From an uncultured Barnesiella sp. (GTDB lineage: Bacteria; Bacteroidota; Bacteroidia; Bacteroidales; Barnesiellaceae_A), in the NCBI GenBank assembly GCA_944321085.1, contig CALUJY010000011.1, positions 1-64,000 on the forward strand: DNA of 64,000 nt, read 5' to 3'. Below, piece after piece: positions 54,210-64,000 of this stretch (within the stretch, counting starts at the first letter, position 1; each line of letters starts with the position of its first letter). Under the pieces are notes generated by a model. It ran no database searches, was not told where the DNA came from, and saw nothing but the letters and a program-made list of their open reading frames with translations. Both the position numbers and the translations under genes were made by a program.

Positions 54210-54415
54210 GTTTCTGGACGGTATTCAAGAATGTCGCCGGGCTGGCAATCGAGTTCTCGGCAAATGGCTTCGAGGGTCGAGAAGCGTATAGCTTTGGCTT
54301 TCCCCGTTTTCAGTATCGAAAGGTTAGCGGGGGTTATCTCGATGCGTTCCGAGAGCTCGTTGAGCGACATCTTGCGTTTGGCCATCATTACGTCAAGGTT
54401 TACTATAATAGGCAT
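54203..54415 (-). CDS. Small XRE-family helix-turn-helix transcription regulator
   Basis: 70 residues, essentially one Cro/CI-type DNA-binding domain (KMSLNELSERIEITPANLSILKTGKAKAIRFSTLEAICRELDCQPGDIL). It is the YozG-like type that usually accompanies a DUF2975 membrane protein, here encoded 9 bases upstream. The pair may sense a membrane signal and control its own operon. The start is the ATG directly after the DUF2975 stop. Confidence 0.85.
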   Translation of the reverse strand: MPIIVNLDVMMAKRKMSLNELSERIEITPANLSILKTGKAKAIRFSTLEAICRELDCQPGDILEYRPETK

Positions 54416-54424
54416 GTTGTCGTT

Positions 54425-55072
54425 TTAGATGGTTAGTTCCTGTTCTTCTTTGAGTTGCCGTGCAATGCCGAGTATCTCGGTGAGCAGAATAAGGATGACG
54501 GCTGTCACCAGCGACTCGCTGATGCGCGGATAGCTGACGGTGTATTGTGCTAAATCGATATGCCTGCTGTAATACCATGTGGGCAGGTAGGAGGCGAGGG
54601 CAAACAGTATGTATGAGAGTAACATACTGTATGAGACGCGTCGTAATTGTTTGATGGCGGGGGCATTCATGAGCCCTCGGCGGGCTATGATGGGTACCGA
54701 CTTGATGACGCTTATAATGTAGTAAATGGCACAAGCTACGGCAACAAACGAGATAATGGCATTAATGGTGGTTATCGTGGGCGACAGTACCGCCTTGGGG
54801 AGGAAATAGATACCCTCGCGTTTGATGTCCATATAGCCCAGCAGTCCGCGGTTGCTTTGCTGCATCTGCATGAGTTCCTCTTTGGGTGTCGTTTCGAGGC
54901 ACACGGGGTAGGGGGTGTAGCCGAGCTTGTCGTTGAACAGCTCTTTGTTGCTGTTCATTCCCATAATCACTCCGGTCGCCATATCGTAGCAAAGAGGGAC
55001 TATGAGCAGTATCCCTATGATGGCCGATAGCACCATTATTTTTCGTTGCGGGTCTTTTATTATCATAAGCAT
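54425..55072 (-). CDS. DUF2975 membrane protein
   Basis: 215 residues with four hydrophobic helices (roughly residues 12-33, 95-120, 140-160 and 185-205). DUF2975 proteins often pair with a YozG-like XRE regulator, as here with only a 9-base gap, and are thought to act as membrane-bound signal receivers. The target is unknown. The start could also be the second Met (55066). No promoter was seen. Confidence 0.8.
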   Translation of the reverse strand: MLMIIKDPQRKIMVLSAIIGILLIVPLCYDMATGVIMGMNSNKELFNDKLGYTPYPVCLETTPKEELMQMQQSNRGLLGYMDIKREGIYFLPKAVLSPTITTINAIISFVAVACAIYYIISVIKSVPIIARRGLMNAPAIKQLRRVSYSMLLSYILFALASYLPTWYYSRHIDLAQYTVSYPRISESLVTAVILILLTEILGIARQLKEEQELTI

Positions 55073-55174
55073 AACTCTGTTATGTGGCTTTGATTGCTAC
55101 TGCAAAGAAAAGCCTTTTTTGTGAAAGATGCAAGAAAAACAATATTTTTTTATTGAAAAACGATATTTCGTCTC

Positions 55175-57127
55175 TCAACTCTCTACATTGGTCGATAGCG
55201 AGTCGCACTCGGCGAGCCACATAGAGGCGGCCGCGTCGCTGGGCATGCGCCAGTCGCCGCGCGGCGAGAGGCTTACCGAGCCTACCTTGGGGCCGTCGGG
55301 GAGGCACGACCGCTTGAATTGTTGCGAGAAGAAGCGGCGGTAGAAGGTGCGCAACCAATGTTTTATTGTGGCGCTGTCATATTTCCCCTCAAAGGCTTTG
55401 CCGGCGAGGAAGTATATCTTCGACGGACGGAATCCGTGTCGCAGCGTATAATAGAGGAAGAAGTCGTGCAGTTCGTAAGGACCTACCAAATCTTCGGTTT
55501 TCTGCTGTATGTTGTCGTTCTCGTCGGCAGGCGTCAATTCGGGACTGATGGGAGTGCCTACTATGTCTTGCAGTAAGGCTTGTACGGCGGGTGAGTATGA
55601 TTCGTCGTGCGAGGCGTGCTCTACAAGACATTTGATAAGGGTTTTGGGTACTCCTGCCGATACGGCATACATTGACATGTGGTCGCCGTTGTAGGTAGCC
55701 CAGCCCAACGCCAGCTCCGACATATCGCCTGTGCCTATGACCAGACCTCCCGTTTGGTTGGCTATATCCATGAGTATTTGCGTGCGTTCGCGTGCTTGTG
55801 CATTTTCGTAGGTAGCATCATGGTTATCGATGTCATGCTCTATATCGGCCAAGTGCTGTGTCACCGATGGAACGATAGATATTTCGCGTGTGGCGATACC
55901 CAGCTCACGCATCAGCTCTATGGCATTGTGGTAAGTGCGGCCGGAGGTGCCGAACCCCGGCATGGTAATGCCTATTATATCCGACATAGGGCGTTGCAGC
56001 CGTTGCATGGCGCGTATGCATACCAAAAGGGCGAGCGTAGAGTCTAATCCGCCCGATATGCCTATGACCAAGGCTTTCGTATTGGTATGCAAGATACGTT
56101 TGATGAGGCCGGCAGCTTGTATTTCTAAGATTTCGTCGCAACGACGGTCGAGTTTGTCGGTCGATGAAGGGAGGAAAGGCATGGGGTCTATCTTGCGGTC
56201 GAGTTCTATTACGTTGTTTACAACGATGGGAATGGCTATCTCGTGATATACCTCGCCCTGTCTTTGTGATGCTGCGTGTTCCATGAAGCTGCTTGTCATC
56301 TGTCGCTCGTTCATGAGACGTTCTATATCTATGTCGCTGATGGCAAGTTGCGGTTGCATGGTGAAACGCGGTGTAGCGGCAAGTTGCGTGCCGTTTTCGT
56401 ATATGAGTCCGTTGCCGGCAAATACCAAGTCGGTTGACGATTCGCCGAATCCGGCCGAGGCATAGACATATCCTGTAATGCAGCGCGCACTTTGTTGTGC
56501 CACGAGCGAAAGCAGGTAGTTGTGTTTCCCAATCAGTTCGTCGCTGGCCGAGAGGTTCATGATGATGTTGGCACCGCCCAATACATGTCGCGAGCTGGGA
56601 GGAATAGGCACCCACAAATCTTCGCATAGCTCTATGGAGATTTTAGCATTCCCGGTGACAAAGAGCTGTTTTGTCCCGAAAGGAACTTGCCGGTTGCACA
56701 GGGTGACGATGTTGCTGAAAGCGTTGGCTGCGTCGGCAAACCATCGTTCCTCGTAAAACTCTTTGTAACCCGGTATGAAACTCTTGGGTACTACACCCCA
56801 AATGCGACCGTGGGACGATACTGCGGCGCAGTTGAAGATTTGGTTGTCGCATCTTACCGGTAGCCCGGTGACACATACCATATTATATTGTGCGGTGGCT
56901 TCTACGAAGTAAGCTAAGGCATTTTCGGCTTCTTCCAATAAGAGGTTCTGTGTGAATAAGTCGCCACATGTGTAACCTGTGATACACAACTCGGGGAATG
57001 CCATCCATACTACGCCTTGCATTGATGCTTTTTCAGCAAGGCTAATCATTTCTTTTACATTTTGTCGACAGTCTGCTACGGTGACGGGCGGAACAGCGGC
57101 AGCCACCTTGATAAATCCGTGGTTCAT
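55175..57127 (-). CDS. nadE: Glutamine-dependent NAD+ synthetase NadE
   Basis: 650 residues. The N-terminal nitrilase-type glutaminase domain (1-~290) shows Glu in FPELCITGY and the catalytic Cys in ELCEDLWVP (~166). The C-terminal synthetase domain has the P-loop SGGLDST (~360) and a DMSELALGW segment. It makes NAD+ from NaAD, ATP and glutamine-derived ammonia. A longer frame starting at 57160 would overlap the promoter box at 57158-57165, so the ATG at 57127 is used. Confidence 0.96.
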   Translation of the reverse strand: MNHGFIKVAAAVPPVTVADCRQNVKEMISLAEKASMQGVVWMAFPELCITGYTCGDLFTQNLLLEEAENALAYFVEATAQYNMVCVTGLPVRCDNQIFNCAAVSSHGRIWGVVPKSFIPGYKEFYEERWFADAANAFSNIVTLCNRQVPFGTKQLFVTGNAKISIELCEDLWVPIPPSSRHVLGGANIIMNLSASDELIGKHNYLLSLVAQQSARCITGYVYASAGFGESSTDLVFAGNGLIYENGTQLAATPRFTMQPQLAISDIDIERLMNERQMTSSFMEHAASQRQGEVYHEIAIPIVVNNVIELDRKIDPMPFLPSSTDKLDRRCDEILEIQAAGLIKRILHTNTKALVIGISGGLDSTLALLVCIRAMQRLQRPMSDIIGITMPGFGTSGRTYHNAIELMRELGIATREISIVPSVTQHLADIEHDIDNHDATYENAQARERTQILMDIANQTGGLVIGTGDMSELALGWATYNGDHMSMYAVSAGVPKTLIKCLVEHASHDESYSPAVQALLQDIVGTPISPELTPADENDNIQQKTEDLVGPYELHDFFLYYTLRHGFRPSKIYFLAGKAFEGKYDSATIKHWLRTFYRRFFSQQFKRSCLPDGPKVGSVSLSPRGDWRMPSDAAASMWLAECDSLSTNVES

Positions 57128-57157
57128 GATGGTAAACTGTGTTAATACATAGTGTGG

Positions 57158-57165
57158 CAAAGATA
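57158..57165 (-). promoter_or_regulatory. -7 promoter box of nadE
   Basis: TATCTTTG on the minus strand matches TAnnTTTG, with about 30 bases to the ATG at 57127. No good -33 element. It is divergent to the box at 57205-57212. Confidence 0.45.
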
Positions 57166-57204
57166 AAAAAAATGATATGAAAGTTGCATATCCATGCGAT
57201 ATAT

Positions 57205-57212
57205 TACCTTTG
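57205..57212 (+). promoter_or_regulatory. -7 promoter box of the small membrane protein gene
   Basis: TACCTTTG matches TAnnTTTG and ends 17 bases before the ATG at 57230. A GTTG at 57183-57186 is 18 bases upstream and may serve as -33. An ATG at 57194 lies upstream of the box and is not the start. Confidence 0.45.
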
Positions 57213-57229
57213 TTGCGAAAAAAATTTTT

Positions 57230-57520
57230 ATGAAATACAATCGATTTTTCGCGTTTATCATATCTACCCTGCTGATGTGGGCGGTATGCTATTTGTTTAA
57301 TACCACGGCGACTGTGGGTAAAGTGGTCTTTTCGCTCTCTTTTATAAATCCGTGGAAGACCTATACGGCCGTAAAATATTATATGTGTGTCGGTATGGGG
57401 CTGACCGACTGGTTGGCTTATACGCTGGCGGCAGTGTTGCTGCTTTTCTTGTGGGGCGCGTTATACTATTTTGTTTATTCGGTAAAGTGTGCCATCGATA
57501 CGAAGCCTTATCGTCGCTGA
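57230..57520 (+). CDS. Small membrane protein of unknown function
   Basis: 96 residues with two membrane helices (~5-25 and ~58-80) around a loop that ends in a Tyr-rich segment (NPWKTYTAVKYYMCVGMG). The C-terminus is basic (TKPYRR) and probably cytoplasmic. I do not recognise a family. It is divergent from nadE and its 5' end is set by the promoter box just before it. It lies 201 bases from the convergent GH97 gene. Confidence 0.6.
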   Translation: MKYNRFFAFIISTLLMWAVCYLFNTTATVGKVVFSLSFINPWKTYTAVKYYMCVGMGLTDWLAYTLAAVLLLFLWGALYYFVYSVKCAIDTKPYRR

Positions 57521-57638
57521 ACGACGCTTCTGCGATTTGAGGGGTAGGTTTTTCCTGAGTGTTGCGGTTGGTATATCCGTCGTTTGAATCTGAAAACAAA
57601 AGGCGTTCTCAGTGGGCGATGAGCCTTCTTGAAAAAAA

Positions 57639-57678
57639 GAGAGCGGCAAAAGAACCATCCGGGTCTTTTGCCGCTCTC
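57639..57678 (-). terminator. Terminator of the GH97 gene
   Basis: A perfect 15-bp stem (57639-57653 with 57664-57678), 10-base loop, followed on the minus strand by a run of seven T. It may also weakly stop the convergent small gene. Confidence 0.88.
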
Positions 57679-57721
57679 GTGAGCTTATGCGGCATGAAAG
57701 TGCCGCTGTTTCAGACGTATT

Positions 57722-59974
<2,253 letters not shown>

Positions 59975-59982
59975 TCATGTTG

Positions 59983-60014
59983 CAAATTTACTGTTTCGCA
60001 GTTGTGCTTGCAAT
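59983..60014 (-). promoter_or_regulatory. Promoter of the GH97 gene
   Basis: On the minus strand: ATTG (60011-60014, one mismatch to TTTG), 20 bases, TAAATTTG (59983-59990). Expected start near 59976 and leader of about 86 bases. Confidence 0.6.
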
Positions 60015-60044
60015 AATCGGACAAAATTTGTGCAATTTGAAAAT

Positions 60045-60100
60045 GCAAACGTTTGCGTTGCTTCGGCGGTTGCCGGTGCAACGGGTATGCAAACGGTTAC
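60045..60100. promoter_or_regulatory. Cluster of LacI-family-like operator palindromes upstream of the GH97 gene
   Basis: A perfect 12-bp palindrome GCAAACGTTTGC (60045-60056) has the central CG and A/T flanks of LacI/PurR-type operators. GCAAACGGTTAC (60089-60100) matches it at 10 of 12 positions. Between them is the inverted repeat GTTGC/GCAAC (60069-60082). All lie 30-90 bases upstream of the -33 element, suiting an activator, upstream repressor or loop. Confidence 0.6.
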
Positions 60101-60154
60101 ACGTGGTTGCTGGGTGCGTATGAGCCGCTTCTTAGAGTGAGGGCTGAAAGCAAA

Positions 60155-60185
60155 AGAAGAGCCGCAGCATGGCCGCAGCTCTTCT
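60155..60185 (-). terminator. Terminator of the pta-ackA unit
   Basis: Stem AGAAGAGC (60155-60162) with GCTCTTCT (60178-60185), extended imperfectly inward by GC-rich pairs, followed on the minus strand by CTTCTTTTGCTTTC. Confidence 0.65.
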
Positions 60186-60240
60186 ATCGTCTTGCTTCCT
60201 ATCTCACACGCCACGGTGAGCATAATGGAGAACAAACTCT

Positions 60241-61443
60241 TTATTGGCGTGTAATGATGTCGCGTGTGTCGGTGGCAATCATCAATTCCTCGTCGGTGGG
60301 TATGACAACCACTTTTACTGTCGAGTCGGGAGTGCTTATGAGACACTCTTTGCCGCGTAAGCCGGCATTGAGTTCTTTGTCAATCTTCACACCCATAAAG
60401 GAGAGGTTGTCGGTAACCGATTCGCGGGTGAGGGCTTGGTTTTCGCCTACACCGCCGGTGAATACAATGATGTCTACACCATTGAGAGCAGCGATGTATG
60501 AGCCTACGTATTTTATGATACGGTATTCATACATGTCGAGTGCCAGCTTGGCGCGCTCGTTGCCCGCAGCGATGGCAGCCTCTATGTCGCGCATGTCTGA
60601 CGAGATGCCCGAGATACCCAGCACGCCGCTCTTTTTGTTTACGAGGTTGGCGACACCGGCCGAGTCGAGGTGCTCTTTGTCCATCAGGTAGGTGAGTGCG
60701 CCGGCATCTACGTCGCCCGAACGAGTACCCATCATCAGTCCTTCTACGGGGGTCAGACCCATAGAGGTATCGACCGACTTGCCGTCTTTGATGGCGGTAA
60801 TAGAGGCACCGTTACCTATGTGGCAGGTAATGATTTTCTGCTCTTCGTAGGGTACGCCTAAGAATTCGCAAGCGCGGCGCGATACGTAACGGTGGCTGGT
60901 GCCGTGGAAGCCGTAACGACGTACGCCATATTTCTCGTACACCTCATAGGGGAGGGCATACATGAATGCGTGTTTGGGCATGGTTTGGTGGAATGCTGTA
61001 TCGAACACGCCTACTTGCGGTACCGAGGGCAACAACTCTTCTATGGCTTCTACGCCGGTGACGTTGGCGGGGTTGTGCAGCGGGGCAAGGTCGTAGCATT
61101 CTTTTACCTTGTCTATCACCTCTTTGGTGATGAGTACGCTCTTGTTGAACTTCTCGCCGCCGTGTACGAGACGATGGCCTACGGCGTCGATTTCGTTATA
61201 CGAAGCGATGCAGCCATACTCTTTGCTCGTGAGTACGTTGAGTATGTTGCGTATAGCCGAGCGGTGCTCGGGCATGTCATACTCCAATACTACTTTCTCG
61301 CCGTTGGGCAGGGTGAGTTTCAGGAAAGAGTCTTTCAACCCTATCTTTTCTACGCCGCCTTGCGCCATTACTTCGCCTTTTTCGATGTCGAACAATTTGT
61401 ATTTTACCGACGAACTTCCACAGTTCAATACCAGTATTTTCAT
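60241..61443 (-). CDS. ackA: Acetate kinase
   Basis: 400 residues, full length. It transfers phosphate from acetyl phosphate to ADP, giving acetate and ATP. Visible features are the ASKHA start LVLNCGSSSVKYKLFD, RLVHGGE, VGVFDTAFHQTMP, the active site GFHGTSHRYV and FTGGVGENQ. It follows pta by 43 bases and forms the acetate overflow pathway with it. Confidence 0.97.
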   Translation of the reverse strand: MKILVLNCGSSSVKYKLFDIEKGEVMAQGGVEKIGLKDSFLKLTLPNGEKVVLEYDMPEHRSAIRNILNVLTSKEYGCIASYNEIDAVGHRLVHGGEKFNKSVLITKEVIDKVKECYDLAPLHNPANVTGVEAIEELLPSVPQVGVFDTAFHQTMPKHAFMYALPYEVYEKYGVRRYGFHGTSHRYVSRRACEFLGVPYEEQKIITCHIGNGASITAIKDGKSVDTSMGLTPVEGLMMGTRSGDVDAGALTYLMDKEHLDSAGVANLVNKKSGVLGISGISSDMRDIEAAIAAGNERAKLALDMYEYRIIKYVGSYIAALNGVDIIVFTGGVGENQALTRESVTDNLSFMGVKIDKELNAGLRGKECLISTPDSTVKVVVIPTDEELMIATDTRDIITRQ

Positions 61444-61486
61444 ATCTTGTCGTGTTTCTTTGTGTAAGACAAAAGGATTAAAAATA

Positions 61487-62500
61487 TCAACGGGATTTTT
61501 TCAGACCGATGGCTTGGTTGGCTGTGATGGCAACCATGTTATATACATCGTCGGTACTGCATCCGCGTGAGAGGTCGTTGACGGGTGCTGCAATACCTTG
61601 CAGGATAGGACCTACGGCCTCGGCTCCCGAGAGACGTTGTACCAATTTGTAAGAGATATTGCCTACTTCGAGGGTGGGGAATACCAGCGTGTTGGCATGT
61701 CCGGCAATGGTGCTGCCCGGAGCTTTCGATGCGCCTACCGAAGGAACGATGGCGGCATCGGCTTGCAACTCGCCGTCGATGGCAAGGTCGGGTGCCATCT
61801 CTTTGGCCAAGCGGGTGGCTTCGGCAACTTTGTCAACCATCTCATGTTTGGCGCTACCCTTGGTAGAGAAGCTGAGCATGGCAACGCGAGGTTCTATACC
61901 GGCTATGTCGCGAGCGGTACGGGCTGTCGATACGGCTATCTGAGCCAACTCTTGTGCATTGGGATTGGGCATTACGGCGCAGTCGGCAAAGATGAGCAGA
62001 CCGTTTTCACCATATTCGGGTTTGGGGGTAAACATCAGGAATGCTCCCGATACCACGCTTACGCCCGGCACGGTTTTGATGATTTGCAGGGCAGGACGCA
62101 ATACGTCGCCTGTGGTGTTGCGGGCGCCGGCTACTTCGCCGTCGGCATCGCCGTTTTTGATGATGAGAGTTCCTAAGTAGAGAGGGTCGGCAGCCAATAC
62201 GAGGGCTTTTTCCATGGTCATGCCCTTGGCTTTGCGTAATTCAAAGAGAAGATTGGCATATACCTCCTTGCGGGGGTTGTTGGCAGGGTCGATGATGGTG
62301 GCTTTGCCTATGTTTTGCAAGCCGAGTTTTCCTGCCAAAGCAAGTATCTCGTCGGGGTTGCCAATGAGAATAATGTCAACTACTTCGTCTGCAATAAGGC
62401 GGTCTGCCGCACGAAGGGTGCGCTCTTCGGTACCTTCGGGGAGCACGATGCGTTGTTTGTTGGCTTTGGCGCGCTCCACAATTTGTTTCATCAAGTCCAT
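61487..62500 (-). CDS. pta: Phosphate acetyltransferase
   Basis: 337 residues, the short form without N-terminal regulatory domains. It converts acetyl-CoA and phosphate to acetyl phosphate and CoA. Typical segments are RIVLPEGTEERTLRAADR, YVAGARNTTGDVLRP-like VAGARNTTGDVLRPALQ, LIFADCAVMPNPNAQELAQIA and GEISYKLVQR-like VGNISYKLVQRL. It is the first gene of the pta-ackA operon. Confidence 0.97.
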   Translation of the reverse strand: MDLMKQIVERAKANKQRIVLPEGTEERTLRAADRLIADEVVDIILIGNPDEILALAGKLGLQNIGKATIIDPANNPRKEVYANLLFELRKAKGMTMEKALVLAADPLYLGTLIIKNGDADGEVAGARNTTGDVLRPALQIIKTVPGVSVVSGAFLMFTPKPEYGENGLLIFADCAVMPNPNAQELAQIAVSTARTARDIAGIEPRVAMLSFSTKGSAKHEMVDKVAEATRLAKEMAPDLAIDGELQADAAIVPSVGASKAPGSTIAGHANTLVFPTLEVGNISYKLVQRLSGAEAVGPILQGIAAPVNDLSRGCSTDDVYNMVAITANQAIGLKKSR

Positions 62501-62867
62501 ATTTGTGATATATTTAAGATTGTGTTTCAGGTATTTTTTGTTGGAGCAAGGTATGCAGCGAACGCGTCTGTCGGAGTCGGTGCGAAAGGCCTTACTTCGG
62601 GGAGCAAATTTATAAAAAAGAATTTATTCGGCATAGCCAAAATTTCAAATTAAGGTGTATGATGCGAACTTTTTATTGTGCCCGTTTGTCTTGGCAGGAG
62701 TAGAAGCCTTTTGTTGCAGGTGCGAAAACTGTCGGGAAGGCTGCTGTTACTAAAAAATAATATCTGGTTTTGTATATTGAGAAATAATACATATATTCGC
62801 TGCCGAAAGCGATTGTTTGTTACAAAAGTATTTCGGAATATCGCGGATTATTTTGAAGGAGTGTCCT
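62501..62867. other. Intergenic region between pta and the START-like gene
   Basis: It holds the pta promoter box (62605-62612) and, just before the next gene, a Shine-Dalgarno-like AAGGAG at about 62857-62862. A short tract of inverted sequences is present but no gene or RNA family is recognised. The divergent plus promoter was not found. Confidence 0.4.
62605..62612 (-). promoter_or_regulatory. -7 promoter box of pta-ackA
   Basis: TAAATTTG on the minus strand matches TAnnTTTG. The nearest TTTG is 25 bases upstream, too far for a good -33. The leader would be about 98 bases. Confidence 0.45.
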
Positions 62868-63251
62868 ATGAATAAAGAGAAGTTTGTTATTGAATACGAT
62901 TTCAAGAAAGTTTCGCCGTCATTATTGTGGACTTTTGTCAGCACAGCCGCAGGTCTGTCAGAATGGTTTGCCGACCAAGTGGAGCATCAAGAGAAAGAGT
63001 ATACTTTTTATTGGAATAAAAGTCCCCAAGTCGCTCTGATGACAGCATCCCGTACGGGAGTTTATGTGCGCTTTCATTGGGAAGAAGATGTTAACGAGCG
63101 TTCGTTTTTCGAGATGCGCATAGAGTCTTCCGAGTTGACGGGTGCCACCATACTTGTTGTTACCGACTTTGCTGCCCCTGACGAAATTGAAGATGCCCGA
63201 GAGCTGTGGGATAACGAGGTGGAGCGATTGCGCCGCCGTTTAGGGTTGTAA
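62868..63251 (+). CDS. START-like/SRPBCC domain protein
   Basis: 127 residues. The sequence fits the small Bacteroidota START-like (AHSA1/SRPBCC) fold: an opening EYDFKKVSPSLLWTFVSTAAGLSEWFAD, then beta strands (KEYTFYWNKSPQVALM, YVRFHWEED, SFFEMRIESSELTGATILVVTDF) and a final helix (ARELWDNEVERLRRRLGL). This fold holds a hydrophobic ligand, but none can be named. The ATG at 62868 is preceded by AAGGAG, an unusually good ribosome site for this phylum. It ends 125 bases before the permease gene, which has its own promoter. Confidence 0.8.
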   Translation: MNKEKFVIEYDFKKVSPSLLWTFVSTAAGLSEWFADQVEHQEKEYTFYWNKSPQVALMTASRTGVYVRFHWEEDVNERSFFEMRIESSELTGATILVVTDFAAPDEIEDARELWDNEVERLRRRLGL

Positions 63252-63318
63252 TGGCGACCGTGTGCCGCTGTTCGAGAGATGGCGATTTCTTAATTAATAT
63301 CTAAATGTGAAGATTGTC

Positions 63319-63349
63319 TTTGCAAGCTGACTATTTTGCGCTATTTTTG
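63319..63349 (+). promoter_or_regulatory. Consensus promoter of the LptG/YjgP-type gene
   Basis: TTTG (63319-63322), 19 bases, TATTTTTG (63342-63349), a full match. Expected start near 63356, giving about 20 bases of leader before the ATG at 63377. Confidence 0.75.
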
Positions 63350-63376
63350 CACATTCATTCATAATAGCGCCGCTTG

Positions 63377-64000
63377 ATGTTTCGTCCCAAAAGACTATAT
63401 GGGTTCATGTTGCAGAGCTTCCTGCCTGTCTTTTTCATGACCTTTTTTATCTGCCTCTTCATCGTACTGATGCAGTTTTTGTGGAAGTACGTCGATGAGA
63501 TGGTGGGTAAGGGTTTGGAAATATCGGTCTTGCTCGAACTTTTCTTTTACGCCGCCGTGACCATGGTGCCGTTGGCTTTGCCGCTCTCTATTCTGTTGGC
63601 ATCGCTTATGACTTTCGGTAACTTGGGCGAGCGATTCGAGCTGCTTGCCATCAAGGCGGCCGGCGTATCCTTGCTGCACGTGATGCGACCGCTTATATTC
63701 CTTGTCAGTGTGATTGCCGTACTTGCTTTCTTTTTCCAAAATGATGTCTTACCGCAGGCGCAGGTAAAGATGTGGACTCTCATATACTCTGTCAGGCAAA
63801 AGTCGCCCGAGCTGGATATTCCCGAGGGTGTGTTTTATGACGAGATAAGCGGATATAACCTCTATGTGAAGAAAAAAGACCGCGATACGGGATTCATGTA
63901 TGATATGATGATTTATGACATGTCGAAAGGATTCGACAATGCCACTATCGTTTTGGCCGACTCCGGAAAGTTGCAGACGACTGCCGACAAAAAACATCTT
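63377..64000 (+). CDS. lptG: LptF/LptG (YjgP/YjgQ) family permease, 5' part
   Basis: The frame is open to the window edge, so only the first 208 residues are seen. Helices at ~12-35, ~60-85 and ~100-122 are followed by the periplasmic jellyroll domain (LDIPEGVFYDEISGYNLYVKKKDRDTGFMYDMMIYDMSKG). The segment GNLGERFELLAIKAAGVSLLHVMRPL is characteristic of the family. LptF and LptG are the membrane subunits of the lipopolysaccharide export ABC system. Which of the two this is cannot be decided from the part visible. Confidence 0.85.
   Translation, partial: MFRPKRLYGFMLQSFLPVFFMTFFICLFIVLMQFLWKYVDEMVGKGLEISVLLELFFYAAVTMVPLALPLSILLASLMTFGNLGERFELLAIKAAGVSLLHVMRPLIFLVSVIAVLAFFFQNDVLPQAQVKMWTLIYSVRQKSPELDIPEGVFYDEISGYNLYVKKKDRDTGFMYDMMIYDMSKGFDNATIVLADSGKLQTTADKKHL

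Overview
The window is chromosomal DNA of a Bacteroidota member, most likely order Bacteroidales. Several upstream regions carry the Bacteroidota promoter pattern (TTTG, 19-21 bases, TAnnTTTG). The gene content also fits: a secreted protein with a type IX-like C-terminal sorting domain, a GH97 (SusB-type) glycosidase, a TamB/AsmA-like giant protein, an XRE + DUF2975 pair and an ackA-pta pair. I cannot name genus or species from sequence alone.

Layout. 87-2612: secreted modular protein, convergent with dnaA (2757-4157) across a perfect 18-bp terminator hairpin. 4515-6635: MCE/MlaD-type lipid transport protein and a SPOR-tailed cell-wall amidase. 6770-9432: an AT-rich two-gene type II restriction-modification island with its own consensus promoter. 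9682-32211: one uninterrupted 21-gene minus-strand operon for an aryl polyene (APE)-type pigment lipid. 32482-35652: an exported protein of unknown function, cinA and tsaD. 35812-40515: tamB-like gene with a repetitive tail. 40672-47060: a TolC-MacA-ATPase-permease-histidine kinase-LytTR operon. 47391-50976: AspT/YidE-type transporter, a phosphoglycolate phosphatase-like HAD protein and a lipoprotein. 51321-57520: M16 peptidase, XRE regulator + DUF2975, nadE and a small membrane protein. 57722-62500: GH97 enzyme, ackA, pta. 62868-64000: START-like protein and the 5' part of an LptG/YjgP-type permease.

The centrepiece is the APE operon. A tyrosine ammonia-lyase-like enzyme would make 4-coumarate from tyrosine, and a PaaK-like ligase would activate it. 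Two ACPs, three catalytic ketosynthases, a chain-length-factor-like protein, a ketoreductase and two hot-dog dehydratases would extend it into a conjugated polyene. A SAM methyltransferase could decorate the ring. Two acyltransferase domains, a C45-type acyltransferase, a GT2-DUF2062 glycosyltransferase and a polysaccharide deacetylase could build a lipid or sugar anchor. An MMPL exporter, a LolA-like carrier and a lipoprotein could carry the product to the outer membrane. No DarA/DarB-type dialkylresorcinol genes are present, so the product is more likely a simple or glyco-lipidated aryl polyene than a true flexirubin. Unusual parts are a three-domain MMPL/PlsC/methyltransferase fusion and a ketosynthase fused to a cysteine-less half-ketosynthase.

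Other points of interest are a nonsense-truncated tandem-repeat tail in the TamB-like gene with an in-frame fossil repeat past the stop, and a cluster of LacI-family-like palindromes upstream of the GH97 gene. I found no tRNA or rRNA genes, CRISPR arrays, insertion sequences or prophage genes.
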